Origin: Myxococcus xanthus
Lineage (GTDB): Bacteria > Myxococcota > Myxococcia > Myxococcales > Myxococcaceae
Direction: 5' to 3'
DNA length: 64,000 nucleotides
NCBI RefSeq assembly: GCF_900106535.1
Contig: NZ_FNOH01000014.1
Coordinates: 1-64,000 of the forward strand
Position numbers and translations under genes: made by a program. Positions 1 through 6,682 of this stretch are shown here, piece by piece; positions within the stretch are counted from its first letter, which is position 1; every line of letters starts with the position of its first letter. Under the pieces are notes generated by a model. That model saw only the letters and a list, made by a program, of their open reading frames with translations. It had not been told where the DNA came from and ran no database searches.

Positions 1-82
1 ACTCAACACCCGCCCCCGCCAGACGCTCGACTGGCGCACCCCCGCCGAGGTATTCGCTCAAAGCGTTGCGATGACCGGCTGA
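1..82 (+). CDS. IS30-family transposase, C-terminal fragment (cut by window edge)
   Basis: Only the last 26 residues and the TGA stop at 80-82 are inside the window. They read LNTRPRQTLDWRTPAEVF and then a short tail ending VAMTG. The pattern N-x-RPR-x-x-L-x-W-x-TPAE-x-F is the characteristic end of the DDE catalytic domain of IS30-family transposases, where it lies just before the terminus. The rest of the gene is to the left, so completeness cannot be judged. A 20-base dispersed repeat follows at 106-125. A related integrase-core transposase (for example IS3-like) could end similarly, but IS30 fits best. Confidence 0.75.
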   Translation, partial: LNTRPRQTLDWRTPAEVFAQSVAMTG

Positions 83-105
83 AACCGCCGCCGCTGCGCA
101 AAACC

Positions 106-125
106 CCCGACATTTCCGAACAGCG
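106..125. repeat. Dispersed 20-bp repeat, one copy
   Basis: CCCGACATTTCCGAACAGCG occurs here, between the transposase end and the lysR stop. It is identical to part of the right arm of the inverted repeat at 54793-54852. A weaker echo, TTTTCGAACAGCG, lies at 170-182. Its nature is unknown: a REP-like element or an IS end are both possible. Confidence 0.55.
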
Positions 126-195
126 ACCTCCCAGCCTCCTCCCGGGCCTGGGGCCCGACCCCGATGAAGTTTTCGAACAGCGGGCTCCTGGCCCT

Positions 196-1101
196 CTACC
201 CCGTCAGCGCGAGCAATTCGCCTCGCAGCCAGCGGTTGCGCGGGTCCGCATCCGTCTGCCGGTGCCAATAGACGTGAAGCTCCAGCGGGGGCAGGGACAG
301 CGGCATCGGCAGGAGGTGGTTGCCCAGCAGCGCGTGCAACTCCGCCGCGCGCCGCCTCGGCATCGTCAGCAGCAAGTTAGAGTCCCCGACGAGCTTGAAC
401 GCGGCCTCGTAGTGCTGACACCGGACGACGACGTCACGCTGGTAGCCCAGGCGGCTGAGCACCAGGTCCTCCACGGCCAGCCCGGTGCGGCGCGAGGACA
501 CGGTGACGTGCCGGGCCGCCATGTACTTCGCCACGTCCAGCTTGCGCCTGCTTCGGCTCACCACGCAGAACGTGTCTTGCAACAGGGCCGTGCGCTTCAG
601 CTCCGCTCCGGTCTGCTGCTCCACGTCGATGGAGAGGTCCAGCCGCCCCGACGCGAGGTCCCGCTCCAGCCGCGCCCGGTCGAGTCGGACGCTGGAGATA
701 CGGACCTCCGGCGCGTGCGCCCGTAACCGAGCCACGAGCAGCGGGAGAATCGACGGCTCCAGCACGTCGTTCATCGCCACCGTGAACTGGCCCACGTCCC
801 GGCGCGGGTCGAAGCCGCGTCCGCGATGAACCGCCTGTTCGAACAGCGCCAGCGCCTCCCGAATCTCCGGCGCCAGCCGCTCCGCGAACGCCGTGGGCGC
901 CACACCGCGCCCCTCCCGGACGAACAGCGGCTCTCCCAACTGCTCGCGCAAGCGGGCCAGCGCATGGCTCACGGCCGACTGACTGAGGAACAGGACCTCC
1001 GCCGCGCGCGTCAGGTTCCGCTCCCGGAGCACCACGTCGAAGACCCGGAAGAGGTTGAGGTCCAGCCGGGCGAGCCGCGCCGAATCCTGAACAGGGTTCA
1101 T
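196..1101 (-). CDS. LysR-family transcriptional regulator
   Basis: This 301-residue protein has the usual LysR layout. A winged helix-turn-helix lies at about residues 14-75 (LTRAAEVLFLSQSAVSHALA, then REQLGEPLFVREGRG), followed by an effector-binding domain to the end. The ATG at 1099-1101 gives a normal N-terminus. The gene diverges from the acyl-CoA dehydrogenase operon with only about 60 bases between start codons. LysR proteins typically repress themselves and activate the divergent operon when bound to a pathway metabolite, so it probably controls that operon. An inverted repeat at 1098-1113 is a candidate site. The effector cannot be read from the sequence. Confidence 0.93.
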   Translation of the reverse strand: MNPVQDSARLARLDLNLFRVFDVVLRERNLTRAAEVLFLSQSAVSHALARLREQLGEPLFVREGRGVAPTAFAERLAPEIREALALFEQAVHRGRGFDPRRDVGQFTVAMNDVLEPSILPLLVARLRAHAPEVRISSVRLDRARLERDLASGRLDLSIDVEQQTGAELKRTALLQDTFCVVSRSRRKLDVAKYMAARHVTVSSRRTGLAVEDLVLSRLGYQRDVVVRCQHYEAAFKLVGDSNLLLTMPRRRAAELHALLGNHLLPMPLSLPPLELHVYWHRQTDADPRNRWLRGELLALTG

Positions 1102-1113
1102 GGTGACACATGA
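1098..1113. promoter_or_regulatory. Possible LysR operator, TCATG-N6-CATGA
   Basis: A perfect 5+5 inverted repeat with a 6-base spacer overlaps the lysR start codon and lies about 50 bases upstream of the chosen dehydrogenase start. Position and symmetry suit an autoregulatory LysR site. Five-base arms can arise by chance, so this is only suggestive. Confidence 0.35.
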
Positions 1114-1160
1114 CCAACATTCACTGGATGCATCAAGCCCCCATGCGCAGGATGAAGGCC

Positions 1161-2396
1161 ATGGACTTCGAGCCCAGTGAGCGAGCCAAGGACTACCTGG
1201 AGCGCGTGAAGCGCTTCATGAGCGAGCACATCCTGCCGGCGGAGGCCCGCTATCACGAAGAGCTCCGAGCCACCGCCCAGGGCGGCGACTGGAAGACGTG
1301 GCGCGTGCCCCCCGTCATGGAGGAACTGAAGGCCCTGGCGAAGACCCAGGGTCTGTGGAACCTGTTCCTCCCCGACGAGAAGCTCGGCGCCGGGCTCAGC
1401 ACGCTGGAGTACGCCCCCATCGCCGAGGAGACCGGTCGCAGCTTCATCGCCCCCGAGGTCTTCAACTGCAGCGCCCCGGACACCGGCAACATGGAGGTGC
1501 TCTGGAAGTACGGCTCCGAGGCGCAGCAGGAGCGCTGGCTGAAGCCGCTGCTGGCCGGAGACATCCGCTCGGTGTTCTGCATGACGGAGCCGGATGTGGC
1601 CTCGTCGGATGCCACCAACATGGCGGCCACCGCCATCGTCGACGGCGACGAGGTCGTCCTCAATGGCAGCAAGTGGTGGTCCAGCGGGCTGGGGCACCCC
1701 AACGCGAAGGTGGTCATCTTCATGGCCCGCACGCCCGACACCGGAGGGGACCGCCATCACCAGCACTCCATGGTGCTGGTGCCACTGGACGCGCCGGGCG
1801 TGAGCATCCGCCGAATGCTTCCCGTGTACGGCGACTACGACGCGCCCCACGGCCACGGTGAGGTCCACTTCGACAACGTGCGCGTGCCGCGAGACAACGT
1901 CATCGCCGGACCGGGGATGGGCTTCGAGATTGCCCAGGGCCGGCTCGGACCGGGGCGCATCCACCACTGCATGCGCTGCATCGGCGCGGCGGAGCGGTCC
2001 CTGGAGCTGATGATTGACCGGGGCATGAAGCGCACGGCCTTCGGGAAACCGCTCCTCAACCTGGGTGGAAACCGCGAGAAGGTGGCGGAGGCGCGCATCG
2101 CCATCGACCAGGCGCGGCTCTTGACGCTCTACGCGGCCTGGAAGATGGACCAGGTGGGGGCGCTCGGAGCCATGACGGAGATTTCCGCCATCAAGGTCGT
2201 CGCGCCAAGTGTCCTCCAGAAGGTGGTGGATGACGCCATCCAGCTTCACGGCGGCGCGGGCGTATCCCAAGATACGCCGCTGGCGGGCTTCTTCGCCCAG
2301 GCGCGCAGTCTGCGCCTCGCGGATGGCCCGGACGAAGTGCACAAGGGTCTCATCGCCCGCATCGAGCTGTCGAAGCGGGGCTTCTCCCGGAGCTGA
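1161..2396 (+). CDS. Acyl-CoA dehydrogenase, ACAD10/ACAD11-like
   Basis: This 411-residue FAD enzyme resembles the dehydrogenase half of mammalian ACAD11. Shared features include the APDTGNMEV segment, CMTEPDVASSDATN, NGSKWWSSG, the QGRLGPGRIHHCMR stretch and RLADGPDEVH near the C-terminus. This subgroup acts on 4-hydroxyacyl-CoAs after they are phosphorylated by a partner kinase, rather than doing only ordinary beta-oxidation. The start at 1161 (MDFEPSER) is preceded by GAAGG; ATGs at 1110 and 1143 are in frame but would crowd the lysR promoter. It is the first gene of an operon with an SDR, an APH kinase and a phosphatase. Family assignment is firm; the substrate is inferred. Confidence 0.93.
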   Translation: MDFEPSERAKDYLERVKRFMSEHILPAEARYHEELRATAQGGDWKTWRVPPVMEELKALAKTQGLWNLFLPDEKLGAGLSTLEYAPIAEETGRSFIAPEVFNCSAPDTGNMEVLWKYGSEAQQERWLKPLLAGDIRSVFCMTEPDVASSDATNMAATAIVDGDEVVLNGSKWWSSGLGHPNAKVVIFMARTPDTGGDRHHQHSMVLVPLDAPGVSIRRMLPVYGDYDAPHGHGEVHFDNVRVPRDNVIAGPGMGFEIAQGRLGPGRIHHCMRCIGAAERSLELMIDRGMKRTAFGKPLLNLGGNREKVAEARIAIDQARLLTLYAAWKMDQVGALGAMTEISAIKVVAPSVLQKVVDDAIQLHGGAGVSQDTPLAGFFAQARSLRLADGPDEVHKGLIARIELSKRGFSRS

Positions 2397-2401
2397 CGGC
2401 C

Positions 2402-3226
2402 ATGGCAACTCAACGCATCTTCATCACCGGTGGTGCCAGCGGACTTGGCAAGGCCATCGCCGTGCGCTTCGCTCGCGCCGGCTGGAAGGTCTGCATCGGC
2501 GACGTCAACGACACCCGCGGCGAGGAGGCCTTGAAGGAGCTCTCCGCGCTGGCGCCCCAGGCCCATTACCTGCGCTGTGACGTGCGGCGCGAGGAGGACC
2601 TGCGCGAGGCCCTGGACTGGCTCACGGCCCAGTGGGGCGGCGTGGACGTGGTCATCAACAACGCCGGTGTCGCGCAGGCGGGCGCCATCGAGGACGTGTC
2701 GATTGATGACTGGCAGTGGATCATCGACATCAACCTGCTGGGCGTCGTGCGTGGATGCAAGGTGTTCACGCCTGCCTTCAAGAAGCAGGGCCACGGCCAC
2801 ATCGTCAACGTGGCGTCCATGGCGGGCCTGCTCGATGTGCCGCTGATGAGCAGCTACAACGCGACCAAGGCCGCCGTCGTGTCGCTGTCCGAGACGCTGC
2901 ACAACGAGCTGGCGGAGTACGGCATCGGCGTCAGCGTCGTGTGCCCGTCCTTCTTCAAGACGAACCTGGGTGACTCGCTGCGCACCACGGACCCGAGGCT
3001 GGGGGCCACCATGGCGCGGCTGCTGGAGCGCTCCGCCATCACCGCGGATGACATCGCCAACGACGTGTTCGACGCGGTGGCTGAGCGCGGCTTCTACGTC
3101 CTGCCCCATGCGGATGGCCGCAGGACCTGGGCGCTGAAGCGCCTGCTGCCGCGTGAGCTTTATTCGTGGATGCTGCGCCGGAATACGCGAGGCATGCGCC
3201 CCGGTTCGCAGCCGAAGGCGAGCTGA
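2402..3226 (+). CDS. Short-chain dehydrogenase/reductase (SDR)
   Basis: A 274-residue classical SDR. It has an N-terminal Rossmann glycine motif TGGASGLG (residues 9-16), NNAG near residue 90, a catalytic serine in NVASMAG and the YNATK catalytic Tyr/Lys motif near residue 157. Acidic residues after beta-2 (GDVND) suggest NAD rather than NADP preference. It starts five bases after the dehydrogenase stop. In a 4-hydroxyacid pathway it could oxidise the 3-hydroxyacyl product or an alcohol/ketone intermediate; SDR LvaD has a comparable place in Pseudomonas levulinate catabolism. Exact substrate unknown. Confidence 0.93.
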   Translation: MATQRIFITGGASGLGKAIAVRFARAGWKVCIGDVNDTRGEEALKELSALAPQAHYLRCDVRREEDLREALDWLTAQWGGVDVVINNAGVAQAGAIEDVSIDDWQWIIDINLLGVVRGCKVFTPAFKKQGHGHIVNVASMAGLLDVPLMSSYNATKAAVVSLSETLHNELAEYGIGVSVVCPSFFKTNLGDSLRTTDPRLGATMARLLERSAITADDIANDVFDAVAERGFYVLPHADGRRTWALKRLLPRELYSWMLRRNTRGMRPGSQPKAS

Positions 3227-3245
3227 GCCAGGAGAGAGCCCACCG

Positions 3246-4319
3246 ATGCCACCGACCGCGACCATCGACCCCGCTGGCGCCGTGCGCCCGGGCGAAGAGC
3301 TGGACCTCCCCGCCGTGGATGCCTGGCTCAAGGCCCAGGTCCCTACGCTGGAAGGCACGCCGGAAGTCACGCAGTACGCGGGCGGTGCCTCCAACTGGAC
3401 GTACCGGCTGAAGTACGCCAACCGGGACCTCATCCTGCGCCGCCCTCCCGCGGGGACGAAGGCGAAGTCGGCGCACGACATGGCCCGTGAGTACACGGTG
3501 CAGCAGGCACTGAAGCCGGCCTATCCCGTCGTGCCCACCATGGTGGGCCTGTGCCAGGACCCGGCCGTGCTGGGCTCCGACTTCTACGTCATGGAGCGCA
3601 TCGAGGGGCTCATCCCGCGCAAGCACCTGCCCCGGGGGCTGGCCCTGGACGCGAAGCAGACGCGGACGCTGTGCCTCAACGTCATCGCCAAGCTCGTGGA
3701 GCTGCACGCCGTGGACCCGGTGGCGGTGGGCCTGACATCACTGGGCAAGGGGCCGGGCTATCCCACGCGGCAGGTGGAGGGCTGGTCGGCGCGCTACGAG
3801 AAAGCACGGACGTGGAACGTCGCCAGCTTCCGCTACGTGCGCGACTGGCTCAAGGCGAACACGCCCGCGGACATCGCCACGTGCGTCATCCACAACGACT
3901 GGCGCTTCGACAACGTGGTGCTCGCCCCGGAGGAGCCCACGCGCATCATCGGCGTGCTCGACTGGGAGATGGCCACCCTGGGTGACCCACTGATGGACCT
4001 GGGCAGCGCGCTGGCCTACTGGGTCCATGCCGACGACGACTTCCTGATGCGCTCCACGCGGCGCCAGCCCACGCACCTGCCCGGCATGCTCCGGCGCGAA
4101 GAGGTCGTGGCGTACTACCTGGACCAGACGAAGCTGAAGCCCGCCAACTGGACCTTCTACGAAGTGTTCGGCCTCTTCCGGCTCGCCGTCATCGCCCAGC
4201 AAATCTACTACCGCTACCACCACAAGCAGACGCGCAACCCCGCGTTCAAGAACTTCTGGGTGCTGGTCAACTACCTGGGCTGGCGCTGCCACCGGCTCAT
4301 CCGCAAGGGGGCACGCTGA
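3246..4319 (+). CDS. APH-fold phosphotransferase, ACAD10/11 kinase-like
   Basis: A 357-residue aminoglycoside-phosphotransferase-fold kinase. Visible elements are a nucleotide-binding lysine/arginine region (RDLILRRPPAG), the catalytic loop HNDWRFDN (about residue 217) and the metal-binding DWE (about residue 238) followed by GDPLMDLG. Rather than antibiotic resistance, this subtype is the kinase half of ACAD10/ACAD11 and LvaA-like proteins, which phosphorylate the 4-hydroxyl of 4-hydroxyacyl-CoAs. The ATG at 3246 follows CCAGGAGAG; an upstream in-frame extension would overlap the SDR gene. It sits between the SDR and the phosphatase, ending in a TGATG overlap. Confidence 0.9.
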   Translation: MPPTATIDPAGAVRPGEELDLPAVDAWLKAQVPTLEGTPEVTQYAGGASNWTYRLKYANRDLILRRPPAGTKAKSAHDMAREYTVQQALKPAYPVVPTMVGLCQDPAVLGSDFYVMERIEGLIPRKHLPRGLALDAKQTRTLCLNVIAKLVELHAVDPVAVGLTSLGKGPGYPTRQVEGWSARYEKARTWNVASFRYVRDWLKANTPADIATCVIHNDWRFDNVVLAPEEPTRIIGVLDWEMATLGDPLMDLGSALAYWVHADDDFLMRSTRRQPTHLPGMLRREEVVAYYLDQTKLKPANWTFYEVFGLFRLAVIAQQIYYRYHHKQTRNPAFKNFWVLVNYLGWRCHRLIRKGAR

Positions 4320-5011
4320 TGGGCGTGGTGTATCTGGTCCGGCACGGCCAGGCCTCGTTCGGCGCGGCGAACTACGACCAACTGTCGGAGACGGGCCTCG
4401 TACAGGCCCGGGTGCTCGGTGAGTCCCTGCGCGAGCGGCTCCCCCGTGTGGACGCCGTCGTCACCGGCACCATGGCGCGGCACCGGCAGACGGCGGAGGC
4501 GTGCCTCGCCGCGCTCGGTTGCGGCACCGTGGCCGTGCAGACGGCGGGCTTCAACGAGTTCGACCACGAGGAAATCGTCGCCCGGCACACGCCACGCTAC
4601 GCAGACCCGGAGGTGCTCCGAGCGGAGTTGTCACAGACGGAGTCACCCCGGCGCGCCTACCAGGCGCTCTTCGCCGACGCCGTGGCCCGCTGGGTGGCCG
4701 GCCAGCACGACGCGGAGTACACCGAGCCCTGGTCCGCCTTCGGCGAGCGGTGCCGCCGCGCGATGGATGCCCTCATCCAGGAGATGGGCGCGTCGAAGAA
4801 CGCGCTCGTCTTCACCTCCGGGGGCACCATCACCGCCATCTGCCAGGAGCTGCTCCACATCCTCGACGAGCACGCCTTCCGCCTCAACCTGACGCTGGCG
4901 AACTGCGGCCTCACCAAGGTCATCTACAGCGAGCGCGGCCGTTATCTGTCCACGCTCAACGAGCACAGCCACTTCGAAGGCGCCCAGCGCGCGCTGCTCA
5001 CATACCGCTGA
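4319..5011 (+). CDS. Histidine phosphatase family protein (phosphoglycerate mutase-like)
   Basis: A 230-residue member of the branch-2-like histidine phosphatase family. The phosphorylated histidine is in VRHGQASFG at residues 7-15; R-x-x-x-T-A-x-A around residue 52 and FTSGGTI near residue 163 complete the pocket, although the usual second catalytic His is here part of a serine/glycine-rich motif (TSGG rather than SHGG). It begins inside the stop of the kinase gene (4-base overlap), so translation is coupled. A phosphatase paired with a 4-hydroxyacyl-CoA kinase is suggestive: human ACAD10 also carries a phosphatase-type (HAD) domain. Its tail overlaps the convergent ada-like gene by 14 bases. 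Confidence 0.9.
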   Translation: MGVVYLVRHGQASFGAANYDQLSETGLVQARVLGESLRERLPRVDAVVTGTMARHRQTAEACLAALGCGTVAVQTAGFNEFDHEEIVARHTPRYADPEVLRAELSQTESPRRAYQALFADAVARWVAGQHDAEYTEPWSAFGERCRRAMDALIQEMGASKNALVFTSGGTITAICQELLHILDEHAFRLNLTLANCGLTKVIYSERGRYLSTLNEHSHFEGAQRALLTYR

Positions 5012-5858
5012 GCGGCGCGCCGTCGTACCGCAAGTCCTCCCACGCCAGCATCGCCCGCTTGCGTGAGGCGCCCCAGCGGTACTCCCCGAAGACACCCGTC
5101 TTGCGCAGCACGCGGTGACAGGGAATCAAGAGCCCCACGGGATTCTCGCCGACCGCCGAGCCCACCGCGCGCATCGCCTTGGGCTTGCCAATGGCGCGTG
5201 CGAGGTCCTCGTACGTCGTCACCTCGCCCGACGGCACCCGCAGCAGCGCCTGCCACACCTGCACCTGGAAGGGCGTGCCCCGTACCAGCACCGACAAGGG
5301 GCTCGACTCCGAGCCACCGTGCCCCGCCTGGAAGATGCGCTCCATCCATGGCGCCGTGTCCTCGGCGGACGCCTCGAACGTGGCGCGCGGCCACTGCTTG
5401 CGCAGCGAGGCGAGCGCCTCCTCCTCTGACTCACCCGCGAGGAAGTGCAGGCTGCAGATGCCACGCTCGCAGACGGCGAGCAGACACGCGCCGAACGGTG
5501 ACAGGTGGACGCCGTGGCGCACGGTGAGCCCTTCGCCGCCCAGCTTGTATTCCCCCGGTGTCATCGACGTCAGCGTCACGAAGAGCTCATGCAGCCGGCC
5601 GCTGCCCGACAGGCCCACCTCCAGCGACGTCTCCAGCACGCTGCGACGCTCGTCGAGCAGGCGCCGGGCCGAGCTCAGCGTGTGCACCTGGATGAAGCGC
5701 TTGGGGCTGATGCCCGCCCAGCGCGAGAAGAGCCGCTGGAAGTGGAAGGTGCTCAGCCCCACGTGCGCGGCCACGTCGTCCAGGGACGGCTGCTCGCGCG
5801 CATGTGCGTCGAGATAGAGGATGGCTTGTTCGATGCGGGCGTAGTCGCTGGATGCCAT
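4998..5858 (-). CDS. Ada-like protein: AraC HTH plus O6-methylguanine-DNA methyltransferase
   Basis: A 286-residue protein with an AraC-type helix-turn-helix at about residues 5-100 (two HTH segments, VGLSTFHFQRLFSRWAG visible). A C-terminal alkyltransferase domain carries the acceptor cysteine in IPCHRV near residue 252. It repairs O6-alkylguanine by irreversible self-alkylation and may regulate transcription. Compared with E. coli Ada (about 354 aa) it lacks the N-terminal Cys4 zinc domain that senses methylphosphotriesters, so its activation must differ. The ATG at 5856-5858 is preceded by CAGGAG. It is divergent from the NTF2-like gene with inverted repeats between them. Confidence 0.92.
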   Translation of the reverse strand: MASSDYARIEQAILYLDAHAREQPSLDDVAAHVGLSTFHFQRLFSRWAGISPKRFIQVHTLSSARRLLDERRSVLETSLEVGLSGSGRLHELFVTLTSMTPGEYKLGGEGLTVRHGVHLSPFGACLLAVCERGICSLHFLAGESEEEALASLRKQWPRATFEASAEDTAPWMERIFQAGHGGSESSPLSVLVRGTPFQVQVWQALLRVPSGEVTTYEDLARAIGKPKAMRAVGSAVGENPVGLLIPCHRVLRKTGVFGEYRWGASRKRAMLAWEDLRYDGAPLSGM

Positions 5859-5955
5859 GCCAATGCTCCTGGGATGCGCTTCGCGAAAACGTATGTCCGC
5901 CAACACATGGTGGAGCAACCCGGTTCTTGCGCTGTCCTCGCGCGCCGGGCGTGCG

Positions 5956-5985
5956 ATGACATGAGGTTGTCATTGTGCAACAACC
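5956..5985. promoter_or_regulatory. Overlapping inverted repeats in divergent promoter region
   Basis: ATGACA-N6-TGTCAT (5956-5973) overlaps GGTTGT-N9-ACAACC (5965-5985). Both lie between the divergent ada-like and NTF2-like genes, where an operator would be expected. No matching factor is identified. Confidence 0.35.
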
Positions 5986-6025
5986 GGAAGCTCCACCCCG
6001 CACGTCGCCTCAAACAAGGAGCGCC

Positions 6026-6394
6026 ATGCTTCCAGAGGAAGACTTCCTGGCCGCGGAGGAGGCGCTGAGACGGGCCATGCTCTCGAGCGATGTCGCCGCG
6101 CTCGACGCCCTCCTCTCCGACGACCTCCTCTTTGTCAGCCACACCGGCCGCGTCCTCGACAAGGAATCCGACCTGGAATCGCATCGCTCGGGAGCCCTGC
6201 GCCTCACACGGGTGGACTTCACCGACACACATTTCCGCTACCTCTCCGCGGGCGCCGTGGTCGTCGTCCATGCCGCGCTATCCGGTGAGTTCCAGGGAAC
6301 CCGCTTCGAAGGGAACTTCCGTTACACGCGCGTGTGGCAGGTTGTGGACAACGCGCCCCAGGTCGTCGCGGCGCAGTGCACGGCGGTGGGTTGA
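6026..6394 (+). CDS. NTF2-like / DUF4440-type small protein
   Basis: A 122-residue cone-shaped-fold (SnoaL/NTF2-like) protein. It shows a helical start (ALRRAMLSSDVAALDALLSDDLLFVSHTGRV) typical of DUF4440, then alternating strands ending in RVWQVVDN. Members are small-molecule-binding or ketosteroid-isomerase-like proteins; no catalytic residue can be assigned here. The start at 6026 has a good AAGGAG six bases upstream. It is divergent from the ada-like gene. Confidence 0.85.
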   Translation: MLPEEDFLAAEEALRRAMLSSDVAALDALLSDDLLFVSHTGRVLDKESDLESHRSGALRLTRVDFTDTHFRYLSAGAVVVVHAALSGEFQGTRFEGNFRYTRVWQVVDNAPQVVAAQCTAVG

Positions 6395-6528
6395 CTTGAC
6401 TCCGGCAAGACGAGCGCTTATCCGTTGGCGCCAATGACGTCGCTAAACGCCATGTGTCGAATGTCGATGCCGGGTGGGCTCTCGCCCTCCAGGTTCGGCT
6501 GATGTCCGTCCGACCCTGGTGAGCCATC

Positions 6529-6560
6529 GAGCCCATCCACCCGCGAGGGTTGGTGGGCTC
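6529..6560 (+). other. Strong hairpin in the 6395-6682 intergenic stretch
   Basis: A 13-position stem with 12 pairs (GAGCCCATCCACC against GGTTGGTGGGCTC, loop CGCGAG) lies in the 288-base gap between the NTF2-like and metX-like genes. It is followed only by CGTCGTTTCT, so it is a weak terminator candidate or a leader structure. I see no riboswitch in the gap; a SAM riboswitch was considered because of the downstream gene and not found. Confidence 0.4.
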
Positions 6561-6682
6561 CGTCGTTTCTGGACGCGCGCGCCCCCTGCTCTCTCCGCGC
6601 GCCGCCACCTGACGGCACGCCGTCCTCTCCCAGCCCTCCGCATCCAGGAGGGCCGCTCCCGCATCGCTCCCGGAGAATCTCC

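Noticed and set aside
3246..4319. Aminoglycoside resistance gene
   Set aside because: The APH fold is present, but neighbours and sequence type match the ACAD10/11-associated kinase group.
6395..6682. SAM or other methionine riboswitch upstream of the metX-like gene
   Set aside because: Only a simple hairpin is visible; no conserved SAM-riboswitch core could be found.
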